The notes beneath the pieces are model-generated. The model did not search any database and was not told the origin of the DNA. It saw only the letters and a list, made by a program, of their open reading frames with translations. From the NCBI GenBank assembly GCA_030524585.1, contig JAUNGJ010000006.1, forward strand, positions 1-64,000: a DNA stretch of 64,000 bases, read 5' to 3'. Source of the stretch: Eubacteriales bacterium. Its GTDB lineage: Bacteria; Bacillota; Clostridia; Lachnospirales; Lachnospiraceae. Positions 41,222 to 49,186 of the stretch are shown here, piece after piece. Position numbers and translations under genes: made by a program. Every line of letters starts with the position of its first letter. The first letter of the stretch is position 1.

Positions 41222-42139
41222 ATGAGCTTTAGACAACTGGAATATTTTGTGGCTGTTGCGGAAACTCTGAATTTTACAAAAGCAGCAAAAAAGTGTTTTA
41301 TTTCACAAACGGCGATGACACTGCAGATTAAGGCGCTGGAAGAAAAGATAGGAACACCTCTGTTTCTGCGCGATAAGCATCACGTAGAACTGACGGCTGC
41401 AGGAAGGGTTTATTTGAATGAAGCAAAAGATATTCTGATTCGTTCTGAAGAGGCAATCAAACTGGCCAAGACGGCAGCGGAGGGCGTATACGGGGAGATT
41501 ACGATTGGCTTTATGCGAGGATATGAACAGAGCTTGTTTTCGGAAACGCTGCGGCGTTTTCACGAGACATATCCGAATATTTCAATTCGGCTGATCCGGG
41601 ATAATATGAGCGCGCTTTACGGGCTTTTGGAAAATGGCACCTGTGATGTGGCGTTTAATTTATCTCCTTATCTGCAGACTTATCCCGAATTGAATCATTA
41701 TTATCTGAAGTCTTTTCCTACAAAGGCGATCCTTTATCCTGGCCATCCCCTTGCAGGCAGAAAGGTACTGGTCTATCGGGATTTGGCGAAAGAACCTTTT
41801 ATCATCATGCAGCCGGAAGGGCGGCCGAATGACGAGACGGAAGAGGTTATGCTCTGTTATAACCGGGGCGGATTTGTGCCGAATATTGTCTGTAGAGAGA
41901 AGGAGGTACAGACTCTGCTTCTGATGGTATCGTCAGCCTTGGGAATATCCATTCTTCCCGAATATGCGGTTCGGTATTATCATAATGCGAAGAATCTGGT
42001 AATCATTCCCCTTGTAAAAGATCTGAAAACAAAGGAAGAGGAACTGCTTGACTTTGAGATCAGCTGGAAAAAGGATAACCCCAATCCCGCCATCGAAAAG
42101 CTTGTAAACTGGATCAAAACCCGAAAGATTGAAGAATAA
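41222..42139 (+). CDS. LysR-family transcriptional regulator
   Basis: 305 residues. N-terminal helix-turn-helix (MSFRQLEYFVAVAETLNFTKAAKKCFISQ) followed by a dimer linker helix and a periplasmic-binding-like effector domain (about 90-300: GEITIGFMRGYEQSLFSETL; LGISILPEYAV). Divergent from ykvI-dat, the standard LysR arrangement, so it likely controls that operon with an amino-acid co-inducer. GAGAGGTACGG precedes ATG 41222. Confidence 0.93.
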   Translation: MSFRQLEYFVAVAETLNFTKAAKKCFISQTAMTLQIKALEEKIGTPLFLRDKHHVELTAAGRVYLNEAKDILIRSEEAIKLAKTAAEGVYGEITIGFMRGYEQSLFSETLRRFHETYPNISIRLIRDNMSALYGLLENGTCDVAFNLSPYLQTYPELNHYYLKSFPTKAILYPGHPLAGRKVLVYRDLAKEPFIIMQPEGRPNDETEEVMLCYNRGGFVPNIVCREKEVQTLLLMVSSALGISILPEYAVRYYHNAKNLVIIPLVKDLKTKEEELLDFEISWKKDNPNPAIEKLVNWIKTRKIEE

Positions 42140-42142
42140 TAT

Positions 42143-42184
42143 AAAATGGCATGGCCCCAAGAAGTTAGGTCATGCCATTTTTTC
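42143..42184. terminator. Bidirectional terminator between lysR and MATE genes
   Basis: AAAATGGCATGGCC / GGTCATGCCATTTT stem (one G-T), T-runs outward. The 3' end of the minus-strand MATE gene lies inside it. Confidence 0.9.
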
Positions 42185-43493
42185 GTATGTAATAAATGAT
42201 GCCGACGGTATCTGCCAGAAACCATCCGATGGGAATTGCCCACCAGATTCCGATTACTCCGATTGCAGGGAGCGCCGAGAGAATATAGGCCAAAAGAACC
42301 CGGGTGCCCAATGAAATTATGGTAAGTATTACGGACATACCTGGCTTTTCCAATGCCCGGTACAATCCATACAGAAGAAAAAGGCATCCGATTCCGCAGT
42401 AAAATGCTCCCTCGATGTGAAGATAGCGGATTCCTTCGGCAATAATTGCAGTTTCGCCGGAATCTATGAATAATTCCATTAATGGGCGGGCAAAGATCCA
42501 CACTGCCGCCGATACTGCCATACAGAAGAGAAGGGATGATAAAAATGCGCCCTTTATGCCTTTACGAATCCGCCGGTCGTCTCCGGCGCCGTAATTCTGA
42601 GCAATAAAGGTGGAAAAAGCATTTCCAAAGTCCTGGACGGGATTGTAGGCAAATGCATCAATTTTTACAGCGGCCGCAAACGCTGCCATCACAGCTGCGC
42701 CGAAACTGTTGACCAATCCCTGAACCATGAGGATGCCGAGATTCATTACAGATTGCTGAATACAGGTCATAAGTGAGAAATCGGCAATGGTTTTCAGGCA
42801 TTCTCTGCGAATATGCCAGTGAGTCCGAAGACCTTTAAACTGGGGATACTGAGTCAGTGCAAATACAGTGATTCCCAGACCGGATACATACTGGGCGATC
42901 ACGGTTGCCTCGGCAGCTCCGGAAACGCCCCGATTTAATCCAATCACAAAAAACAGATCCAAAGCGATGTTAAGCACCGCTGATACTCCCAGGAAGATAA
43001 GGGGAATAACGGAATTTCCGACAGCGCGCAAAAGAGAGGCGAAATAATTGTAAAAAAATGTGGCGGTAATGCCGCAGAAAATTACGGTCAGATACCTGCG
43101 CATCAGCGTCCATACTTCTTCCGGAACCTGGAGAAAACTCTGGATTCCATCCAGGCAGGCAAAGGCAAGAAGATTCATAAGGAACGTGATGGCCGCAATC
43201 AGAACAAAAGAAGCGCAGATGCATTCTCTCATACCGTCCTCGTCCTTTTGCCCAAAGCGAATGGAACATACGGTTCCGCTTCCCATACAGAGGCCCAAAA
43301 GAATGGATGTCAAAAAAGTCATAAGTGTAAATGAGGAGCCGACGGCAGCCAAAGCGTTGGCGCCAAGAAATTTTCCTACAATCAATGTGTCTGCAATATT
43401 ATAGCACTGCTGCAGCAGATTTCCCAAAATCATCGGAACCGCAAATTTCATCATGGATCGCATGACCGGTCCTCTGGTCAGATCTATATTCAT
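42165..43493 (-). CDS. MATE family efflux pump (second copy)
   Basis: About 442 residues, 12 spans. MMKFAVPMILGNLLQQCYNIADTLIVG is the helix-1 signature and NAFSTFIAQNYGAGDDRRIRKG opens the second half. Not closely similar to the MATE at 34852. The open frame extends to 43568, but that part contains its own promoter; ATG 43493 has GGGAAGT upstream and the proper N-terminus MNIDLTRGPV. Substrate unknown. Confidence 0.9.
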   Translation of the reverse strand: MNIDLTRGPVMRSMMKFAVPMILGNLLQQCYNIADTLIVGKFLGANALAAVGSSFTLMTFLTSILLGLCMGSGTVCSIRFGQKDEDGMRECICASFVLIAAITFLMNLLAFACLDGIQSFLQVPEEVWTLMRRYLTVIFCGITATFFYNYFASLLRAVGNSVIPLIFLGVSAVLNIALDLFFVIGLNRGVSGAAEATVIAQYVSGLGITVFALTQYPQFKGLRTHWHIRRECLKTIADFSLMTCIQQSVMNLGILMVQGLVNSFGAAVMAAFAAAVKIDAFAYNPVQDFGNAFSTFIAQNYGAGDDRRIRKGIKGAFLSSLLFCMAVSAAVWIFARPLMELFIDSGETAIIAEGIRYLHIEGAFYCGIGCLFLLYGLYRALEKPGMSVILTIISLGTRVLLAYILSALPAIGVIGIWWAIPIGWFLADTVGIIYYIRKNGMT

Positions 43494-43539
43494 ATCAAAT
43501 ACTTCCCAAATCAAAATCGTTAAACAGTATACCGCAATG

Positions 43540-43568
43540 ATTATAGCAAGGCGGATTGGAGAAGTCAA
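43540..43568 (-). promoter_or_regulatory. Promoter of the second MATE gene
   Basis: Minus strand TTGACT (43568-43563), 17-base spacer, TATAAT (43545-43540). It shows that the frame upstream of 43493 is not coding. Confidence 0.85.
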
Positions 43569-43705
43569 TTTGGATTATAGCTGGGTATCATTCAGAAATT
43601 TTTGCGTTTTCTTTAGAAAGGTTTAAGAGAATCCCCAGCCGGTTTTTAAACTGTCGCCGATACAATGTGAACAGGACAGAAGTTAGATTCACAAGAGGAG
43701 ACATT

Positions 43706-44350
43706 ATGAAAAGAGAAAAGGAAATACGTAAGATATTGTCAGAGTGGTTTGGGATTCTTTTTACGTCGGATAAAGTGCAGGAGAAAGAGCACTCGCCTGC
43801 AGAACGAAGCTATACGGTGCTGAATTTAGTGATCATGTTTTTTGTTTTCTCAATGGCCGGATGGATATGGGAAGTAGTGCTGGGGGCGGTGAAGGATGGC
43901 GTAATTGCAAACAGAGGCGTGCTCTATGGCCCTTGGCTTCCGATCTATGGAAGAGGAGCGGTTTTGATCCTTGTTCTGTTAAAGAAGTTTCGGAGCAGAC
44001 CAATAGCGGAATTTTTTGCAATTATGATTTTGTGCGGTTCCATGGAATATTTCATCTCCTGGTATCTGGAGATAATACATGATGGACAGAGATGGTGGGA
44101 TTACACGGGATATTTTCTGAATCTGAATGGAAGAATCTGTGCGGCCGGGCTGCTGCTGTTTGGGGCTGTCGGGATGGCGGTGGTTTATGCTGCTGCTCCC
44201 CGCCTGGATGATCTTCTGAAAAAAATCAGGCCGGCGGTTCTTCTTAGCATTGCAGTTATACTGGTAACAATCTATGTGGGAGATCAGATTTGTTCCACAG
44301 TAAATCCAAACACCGGAAATGGAATTACATACTGCACTGAAAATAGTTGA
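43706..44350 (+). CDS. CmpB-type putative ABC transporter permease family membrane protein
   Basis: 214 residues, about 5 membrane spans. The conserved stretch MAGWIWEVVLGAV followed by VIANRGVLYGPWLPIYGRGAV marks the ABC_trans_CmpB family, whose members are widespread in Clostridia but poorly characterised despite the transporter name. AGAGGAG precedes ATG 43706; the frame before it has no start signal. No ATPase gene is adjacent. Function unknown. Confidence 0.8.
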   Translation: MKREKEIRKILSEWFGILFTSDKVQEKEHSPAERSYTVLNLVIMFFVFSMAGWIWEVVLGAVKDGVIANRGVLYGPWLPIYGRGAVLILVLLKKFRSRPIAEFFAIMILCGSMEYFISWYLEIIHDGQRWWDYTGYFLNLNGRICAAGLLLFGAVGMAVVYAAAPRLDDLLKKIRPAVLLSIAVILVTIYVGDQICSTVNPNTGNGITYCTENS

Positions 44351-44458
44351 TATGCAATTATTTTTGCAAATTAAAAAATAAAATATCAATAATCATTAAA
44401 ATATAGGGTAAAAATTGAAAAATATATTAAAAATATAAAAATAAAAAGGATAAAGCTA

Positions 44459-44487
44459 TTGACATGGATATAATGCGCGGATATAAT
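44459..44487 (+). promoter_or_regulatory. Promoter of the SorC-egsA operon with direct repeats
   Basis: Perfect TTGACA (44459-44464), 17-base spacer, perfect TATAAT (44482-44487). The 9-mer GGATATAAT is repeated at 44466-44474 and 44479-44487, 13 bases apart. Upstream, 44343-44460 is extremely AT-rich and holds no gene. Confidence 0.85.
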
Positions 44488-44509
44488 ACAATCATAGGAG
44501 AGAACAAAT

Positions 44510-45460
44510 ATGAGAAAAGTGGTTGATGATCCCCGCCTGATGATTAAGGTGTGCGATCTCTTTTATAATCAGGAGGCCAGCCAGCAGCAGATCTGTCAGA
44601 TGCTTGGGCTGTCCAGACCTACGGTTGCAAGGCTTCTTACGTCTGCAAGGGAGCAGGGAATTGTGCAGATTACGATTCCGAATCTGGATACGATTACCTA
44701 TTGGGAGCTGGAACAGAATCTGGAGCAGAAGTACGGATTGCGGGAAGTGCTGGTTGTAGATTCGGGAGATACGGAGGAAGAGCTTAAGACCGCGCTGGGC
44801 AGCGCGGCAGCCAGATATTTGCAGTATATTATCAAGGACGGATATACGGTGGGAATTTCTATGGGAGCAACTCTGCACCATATGGTCACACAGCTGCGGG
44901 ACGGTGCGGCGAAGGATGTAACATTTCTTCCGCTGATTGGCGGTATGGGCAGGCTGCGGACAGAGCTTCATTCTAATAGTCTGGCAGAGGGTATGTCCCG
45001 GTTTTACGGCGGAACCTTTCTTCCGCTTCATGCGCCGGCGCGCGTATCCAGTACGCTGGTTCGGGATGAACTTATGAAGGAGGAGAGCCTTTCGTCGGCG
45101 ATGGAACTGATGAAGAAGCTGGACGTGGCGCTGGTGGGAATTGGATATCCCAATGAACATTCAGCGATTAAGGCAACCGGCTATTTTAAAGAGAATGAGA
45201 TCGAATCGCTTATGGAGAGAAAGGCTGCGGGAGAGCTGTGTATGCAGTTTTATGACGTGACAGGAGATACAGCTCCTTACAGGAGCGACAATACGGTGAT
45301 TGGTATTGATATACATAAGCTCAGGAAGGTTCCCTGCTCCGTGGGAATCGCCGGAGGATTGGAGAAGCTGTCTGCAATCCGAGGGGCAATCAGAGGGAGA
45401 TATATCAATATGCTGATTACGGATATCCAGTGTGCAACAGCGCTTGCATCTGAAGAATAA
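44510..45460 (+). CDS. SorC/DeoR-type sugar-binding transcriptional regulator
   Basis: 316 residues. The N-terminal helix-turn-helix (ASQQQICQMLGLSRPTVARLLTSAREQGIVQI, about 25-56) is joined to a SorC sugar-phosphate-binding domain (about 60-316: LREVLVVDSG; VGISMGATLHHMV; FLPLIGGMGR; VGIAGGLEKLSAIRGAIRG). These regulators are released by a phosphorylated sugar or polyol. GGAGAG lies before ATG 44510. It leads the egsA-HAD-rpiB operon and likely represses it through repeats at the promoter. Confidence 0.92.
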   Translation: MRKVVDDPRLMIKVCDLFYNQEASQQQICQMLGLSRPTVARLLTSAREQGIVQITIPNLDTITYWELEQNLEQKYGLREVLVVDSGDTEEELKTALGSAAARYLQYIIKDGYTVGISMGATLHHMVTQLRDGAAKDVTFLPLIGGMGRLRTELHSNSLAEGMSRFYGGTFLPLHAPARVSSTLVRDELMKEESLSSAMELMKKLDVALVGIGYPNEHSAIKATGYFKENEIESLMERKAAGELCMQFYDVTGDTAPYRSDNTVIGIDIHKLRKVPCSVGIAGGLEKLSAIRGAIRGRYINMLITDIQCATALASEE

Positions 45461-45513
45461 TTTAAGAGGCTGTGACGAAAAGAAAAGCCTGAATTTCAAG
45501 GAGGTAAAGAAGG

Positions 45514-46692
45514 ATGAATGAGATTCTTAACATGACGATCAATGAGATGCCGCAGACAGAGTTTGACTGTTCCTGCGGACGCCATCACAATTTCAGCGTT
45601 CACGACATGTCGATCCGCAAAGGAGCCATCGAGGATCTTCCGAAGATGGCAGAGCCTTTTAAGGATGGAAAGATTCTGGTGGTGTTTGATAATAATACAT
45701 ATGAGGTGGCGGGCAGGAAAGCTGTAGAGCTTTTGAAATCGAATGGATTTCATGTGAAGGAGCTTTTGTTTGACACAGGAAAGGATATTCTGATTCCCGA
45801 TGAGAAGACGCTGGGAAGAATCCTGCAGGAGCAGGACCTGGATGTGAAGCTGATGATTGCGGTGGGTTCCGGTGTGATCAATGATTCGGTGAAGTTTGTG
45901 ACTTCACGTACCGGACTTCCTTATATTATTGTCGCAACGGCTCCGTCCATGGATGGATATGTTGCAGATGGAGCGCCGATTATCTCACATGGATATAAGT
46001 ATTCTCCGGTGGCGCATCTGACCTACGGTCTGGTCGGGGATACGGATATTTTACAGACTGCGCCTCAGGATCTGATTCAGGCAGGATACGGAGATGTGGT
46101 TGGTAAGATTACGGCTCTGACCGATTGGGATCTGGCAGTAAAGGCGAATGGCGATTACCGGTGTGATACCTGTGTGACGCTGGTACAGCGGGCGTTGGAT
46201 AAATGTTTCGCCAAGGCGGAGGGATTAAAGACCAGAGATGCGGAATCGCTGGGAGCCCTTCTGGAGGCACTGACACTGACGGGAGTAGCAATGGCGCTGA
46301 TTAATATTTCCCGTCCGGCATCAGGGGCAGAGCATATGCTGTCTCATTTCTGGGAGATGGATTATATTGCAAGGGGATTGAACCCGAATCATCATGGTAT
46401 CCAGGTGGGTGTGGCTACCCCGGTTATTGCAAGATTCTTTGAGGAGCTTGCGGATATTCTTCCGGAAGGAACAAAGGAGCTCTGTCCTTCCCACCAGGAG
46501 ATTGAGGCGCTGCTTGCAAAGGGCGGTGCGCCGGTGAGTCCAAAGGAGATTGGAATCGGCAGAGAGCTCTTCCACGAGAGTCTGCTGAAGGGTTATAATG
46601 TAAGGCCGCGTTATTCTGTGATGCAGTTTGCGAAGGACCAAGGACGCCTGGAAGCGATTGCAGATAAGATTACAGAAGAAATTTACGGATAA
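45514..46692 (+). CDS. egsA: Glycerol-1-phosphate dehydrogenase (AraM/EgsA type)
   Basis: 392 residues. Reduces dihydroxyacetone phosphate to sn-glycerol-1-phosphate with NAD(P)H, the archaeal-handed lipid backbone; B. subtilis AraM does this for a heptaprenylglyceryl lipid. NAD-site GSGVINDSVKFV and APSMDGYVADGAP are present, with metal ligands in QAGYGDVVGK, SGAEHMLSHFWEM and LNPNHHGIQVGV. A Cys-containing N-terminal part (about 18-32, CSCGRHH) precedes the family core. AAGGAGG precedes ATG 45514. In an operon with SorC, a HAD phosphatase and an RpiB-like isomerase. Confidence 0.93.
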   Translation: MNEILNMTINEMPQTEFDCSCGRHHNFSVHDMSIRKGAIEDLPKMAEPFKDGKILVVFDNNTYEVAGRKAVELLKSNGFHVKELLFDTGKDILIPDEKTLGRILQEQDLDVKLMIAVGSGVINDSVKFVTSRTGLPYIIVATAPSMDGYVADGAPIISHGYKYSPVAHLTYGLVGDTDILQTAPQDLIQAGYGDVVGKITALTDWDLAVKANGDYRCDTCVTLVQRALDKCFAKAEGLKTRDAESLGALLEALTLTGVAMALINISRPASGAEHMLSHFWEMDYIARGLNPNHHGIQVGVATPVIARFFEELADILPEGTKELCPSHQEIEALLAKGGAPVSPKEIGIGRELFHESLLKGYNVRPRYSVMQFAKDQGRLEAIADKITEEIYG

Positions 46693-46704
46693 GAGGTGCG
46701 GAGC

Positions 46705-47499
46705 ATGCTGAAGAAAGAAGAGGCCCTAAAGGGTGTGAAATTATTTGTACTTGATATGGATGGAACCGTATATCTGGGCGATAAGTTGATTGAAGGGGCG
46801 TTTGACTTTATCCGTGAAGTAGAAGCCTCCGAAGAGCGGGATTTTATATTTTTTACCAATAATGCTTCGAAGGTGCCGGCTGTATATGTGGAGAAGCTCC
46901 ATAATCTTGGATTGGATGTGGATGAGAGCAAAGTTGTGACGGCAGGAGATGTGTGTGCGGAATTTTTGAAGGTGAATTATCCGGGAGCAAGGGTATATCT
47001 GAACGGCACACCGGTTCTGGAAGAGAACTGGAAGAAAAAAGGTATTCAGTTAGTAGAGGATGAACCGGATGTGGCGGTGCAGAGCTTTGATACGACGCTT
47101 ACCTATCATAAGCTGGATAGAATCTGTCATTATGTAAGGAACGGCGTTCCGTTTATTGCGACACATATGGATACGAACTGTCCGACCGAGTACGGATTTA
47201 TGCCGGATTGCGGCGCTATGTGCAGCCTGATTGCGGATTCTACCGGAGTGAAGCCGAGATTCCTTGGAAAGCCCTGGAAAGAGACGGTAGATATGATTAC
47301 CGAGATCACCGGCTATCAGCCATCTGAGATGGCGTTTGTGGGAGACCGGCTGTATACGGATGTGGCAACCGGAGTCAATAACGGCGCCAAAGGCTTTCTG
47401 GTGCTGACCGGGGAAGCGGATATGCAGACCGTTGCGGAGTCAGATATAGAACCTACCTGTATCTATGATTCCTTAGATGAGTTAAGAAAGTATTTATAA
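46705..47499 (+). CDS. HAD-IIA family sugar phosphatase (NagD/AraL-like)
   Basis: About 264 residues. Motif I LFVLDMDGTVYLGD, the cap entry FIFFTNNASKVPAVYVEKL, and motif III/IV in GDRLYTDVATGVNNGAKGFLVLTGE match the HAD-IIA class that dephosphorylates small sugar phosphates. In B. subtilis araL sits next to araM; here the same pairing appears outside an arabinose operon. GTG 46696 is in frame, but ATG 46705 fits GAGGTG better. Twelve bases after egsA. Confidence 0.9.
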   Translation: MLKKEEALKGVKLFVLDMDGTVYLGDKLIEGAFDFIREVEASEERDFIFFTNNASKVPAVYVEKLHNLGLDVDESKVVTAGDVCAEFLKVNYPGARVYLNGTPVLEENWKKKGIQLVEDEPDVAVQSFDTTLTYHKLDRICHYVRNGVPFIATHMDTNCPTEYGFMPDCGAMCSLIADSTGVKPRFLGKPWKETVDMITEITGYQPSEMAFVGDRLYTDVATGVNNGAKGFLVLTGEADMQTVAESDIEPTCIYDSLDELRKYL

Positions 47500-47525
47500 T
47501 ATATCAATATGAAGGAGGATGCAAA

Positions 47526-47963
47526 ATGAAAATAGCATTTGGATGTGATCCCAATGCAACAGATTTTAAGATGCAGCTGATGGGATATGTGAAGGAACTT
47601 GGACATGAGGTGGGAGATTTCGGAAGTGATGATCCGATTTATGCCAACACAGCCATTGAGGTTGCCAAGGCAGTTGCAGCCGGCGAGTATGACAGAGGAA
47701 TTGTGGTATGCGGAACCGGAATCGGTGTTTCTATTGCAGCGAATAAGGTGAAGGGCGCATATGCGGCATGTATTCATGATGTGTATCAGGCCCAGAGAGC
47801 AGAGCTTTCCAATCACGCCAACATCATCACTATGGGGTCTCAGGTGATTGGAGTGCAGCTTGCAAAGGAGTTAGTAAAGGAATATTTATCCGTAGAATGG
47901 GATCCGAACTGCCGGTCTGTGGATAAAGTGCAGAGAATTATTGATTTTGAAAATGAACAGTAG
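47526..47963 (+). CDS. RpiB/LacA/LacB-family sugar-phosphate isomerase
   Basis: 145 residues. The active-site cysteine loop VVCGTGIGVSIAANKVKG and the end LSNHANIITMGSQVIG are present. At the N-terminus the usual DH pair is replaced: the text is FGCDPNATDFK, Asp-Pro-Asn rather than Asp-His. It may act on a different sugar phosphate from ribose-5-phosphate. AAGGAGGATG precedes ATG 47526. Last gene of the operon, 26 bases after the HAD gene. Confidence 0.85.
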   Translation: MKIAFGCDPNATDFKMQLMGYVKELGHEVGDFGSDDPIYANTAIEVAKAVAAGEYDRGIVVCGTGIGVSIAANKVKGAYAACIHDVYQAQRAELSNHANIITMGSQVIGVQLAKELVKEYLSVEWDPNCRSVDKVQRIIDFENEQ

Positions 47964-47970
47964 AAATAAA

Positions 47971-48007
47971 ACAGCCGGGACTTGCAAAAGTCCTGGCTTT
48001 TTTTGAC
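47971..48007 (+). terminator. Terminator of the SorC-egsA operon
   Basis: AGCCGGGACTT / AAGTCCTGGCT stem (one G-T), run of seven T. Confidence 0.92.
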
Positions 48008-48031
48008 ATTTTCTGTATCACGTTGTAATAT
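48003..48031 (+). promoter_or_regulatory. Promoter of dgt-dnaG-rpoD
   Basis: TTGACA (48003-48008), 17-base spacer, TAATAT (48026-48031). The -35 box uses the end of the terminator's T-run. Confidence 0.85.
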
Positions 48032-48083
48032 ATTATGTAGAGATTATTGGAGCGTGGAAGAAATAGTGTAAAGGAGGTCAGAT

Positions 48084-49091
48084 ATGACGATTCGCGAGGA
48101 ACTGGAGAGACGTGAGACGGAGATATTAAGCCCCTATGCAACCCTGAGCAGGAACTCAAGAGGAAGAGAACGAAAAGAGGAAGAATGTGACATACGTCCG
48201 GTATTTCAAAGGGACAGAGACCGAATTCTCCACTGTAAATCATTTCGCCGCTTAAAGCAGAAGACTCAGGTGTTTTTACAGCCGATGGGAGATCATTACC
48301 GGACCCGGCTTACCCATACGCTGGAGGTTTCGCAGAATGCCCGTACCATTGCCAAGGCGCTCCGGTTAAATGAGGATCTGGTGGAAGCGATCGCTCTTGG
48401 ACATGACCTTGGACATACGCCCTTTGGACATGCGGGGGAACGGGCGCTGAATGAGATCTGTCCCATGGGGTTTAAGCATAACGAACAGAGTGTGAGAGTG
48501 GTGGAGATTCTTGAGAAGCAGGGCGAGGGATTGAATCTGACCTGGGAAGTAAGGGATGGAATCTTAAACCATAAGACAAGCGGAAAGCCCCATACGCTGG
48601 AGGGGAAGATTGTGCAGCTGTCGGATAAGATTGCATATATCAATCACGATATTGATGACGCGATTCGGGGCGGGATTCTTACGGAGGCAGATATTCCCGA
48701 AAAATATGCCGGAGTATTGGGACATTCGACCAAGACCAGATTGGATACGATGGTGCACGATGTGATCATACATAGTATGGATCAGCCGGAGATTCGGATG
48801 TCAGATGAAGTGGGAGAGGCCATGCGGGGTCTCCGGGGTTTTATGTTCGAGCATGTATATATGAATCCTGCTGCAAAAGGAGAAGAATCCAAAGCAATTC
48901 ATATGGTGACGAATCTGTATATTTATTATATGGAGCATCCGGATCTTATGCCGGAGCAGTACCAGAAAATGCTCAGAGGATGCGAAGTAACCAGGGAGCA
49001 GGCAGTATGTGATTATATTGCCGGAATGACGGATTCCTATGCTGTGAAAAAGTTTCAGGAATATTTTATTCCGGAATCCTGGAAAAATTAA
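48084..49091 (+). CDS. dgt: dGTPase-like HD-domain deoxynucleotide triphosphohydrolase
   Basis: 335 residues. HD-domain metal ligands lie in RLTHTLEVSQ and the pair GHDLGHTPFGHAGE, with KHNEQSVRVVE and LSDKIAYINHDIDDA later, the signature of Dgt-like enzymes that remove triphosphate from dNTPs. The shorter Gram-positive form. AAGGAGGTC precedes ATG 48084. It starts the dnaG-rpoD cluster, the usual order in Clostridia. Confidence 0.94.
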   Translation: MTIREELERRETEILSPYATLSRNSRGRERKEEECDIRPVFQRDRDRILHCKSFRRLKQKTQVFLQPMGDHYRTRLTHTLEVSQNARTIAKALRLNEDLVEAIALGHDLGHTPFGHAGERALNEICPMGFKHNEQSVRVVEILEKQGEGLNLTWEVRDGILNHKTSGKPHTLEGKIVQLSDKIAYINHDIDDAIRGGILTEADIPEKYAGVLGHSTKTRLDTMVHDVIIHSMDQPEIRMSDEVGEAMRGLRGFMFEHVYMNPAAKGEESKAIHMVTNLYIYYMEHPDLMPEQYQKMLRGCEVTREQAVCDYIAGMTDSYAVKKFQEYFIPESWKN

Positions 49092-49129
49092 AGGAAATCG
49101 AGAAGTTTTGTCGAATAAACTAAATAGGG

Positions 49130-49152
49130 GATATTTTGTTTTTGAAAATATC
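49130..49152 (+). repeat. Hairpin in the dgt-dnaG gap
   Basis: Perfect GATATTTT / AAAATATC with a 7-base loop, between the dgt stop and the dnaG start. No T-run follows. Candidate processing or attenuation element. Confidence 0.5.
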
Positions 49153-49186
49153 TCTGAAAGATTAGAAAAGAGGATGCAGCAGATTT

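Noticed and set aside
43493..43568. Upstream extension of the second MATE gene
   Set aside because: This stretch is a clean TTGACT-N17-TATAAT promoter.
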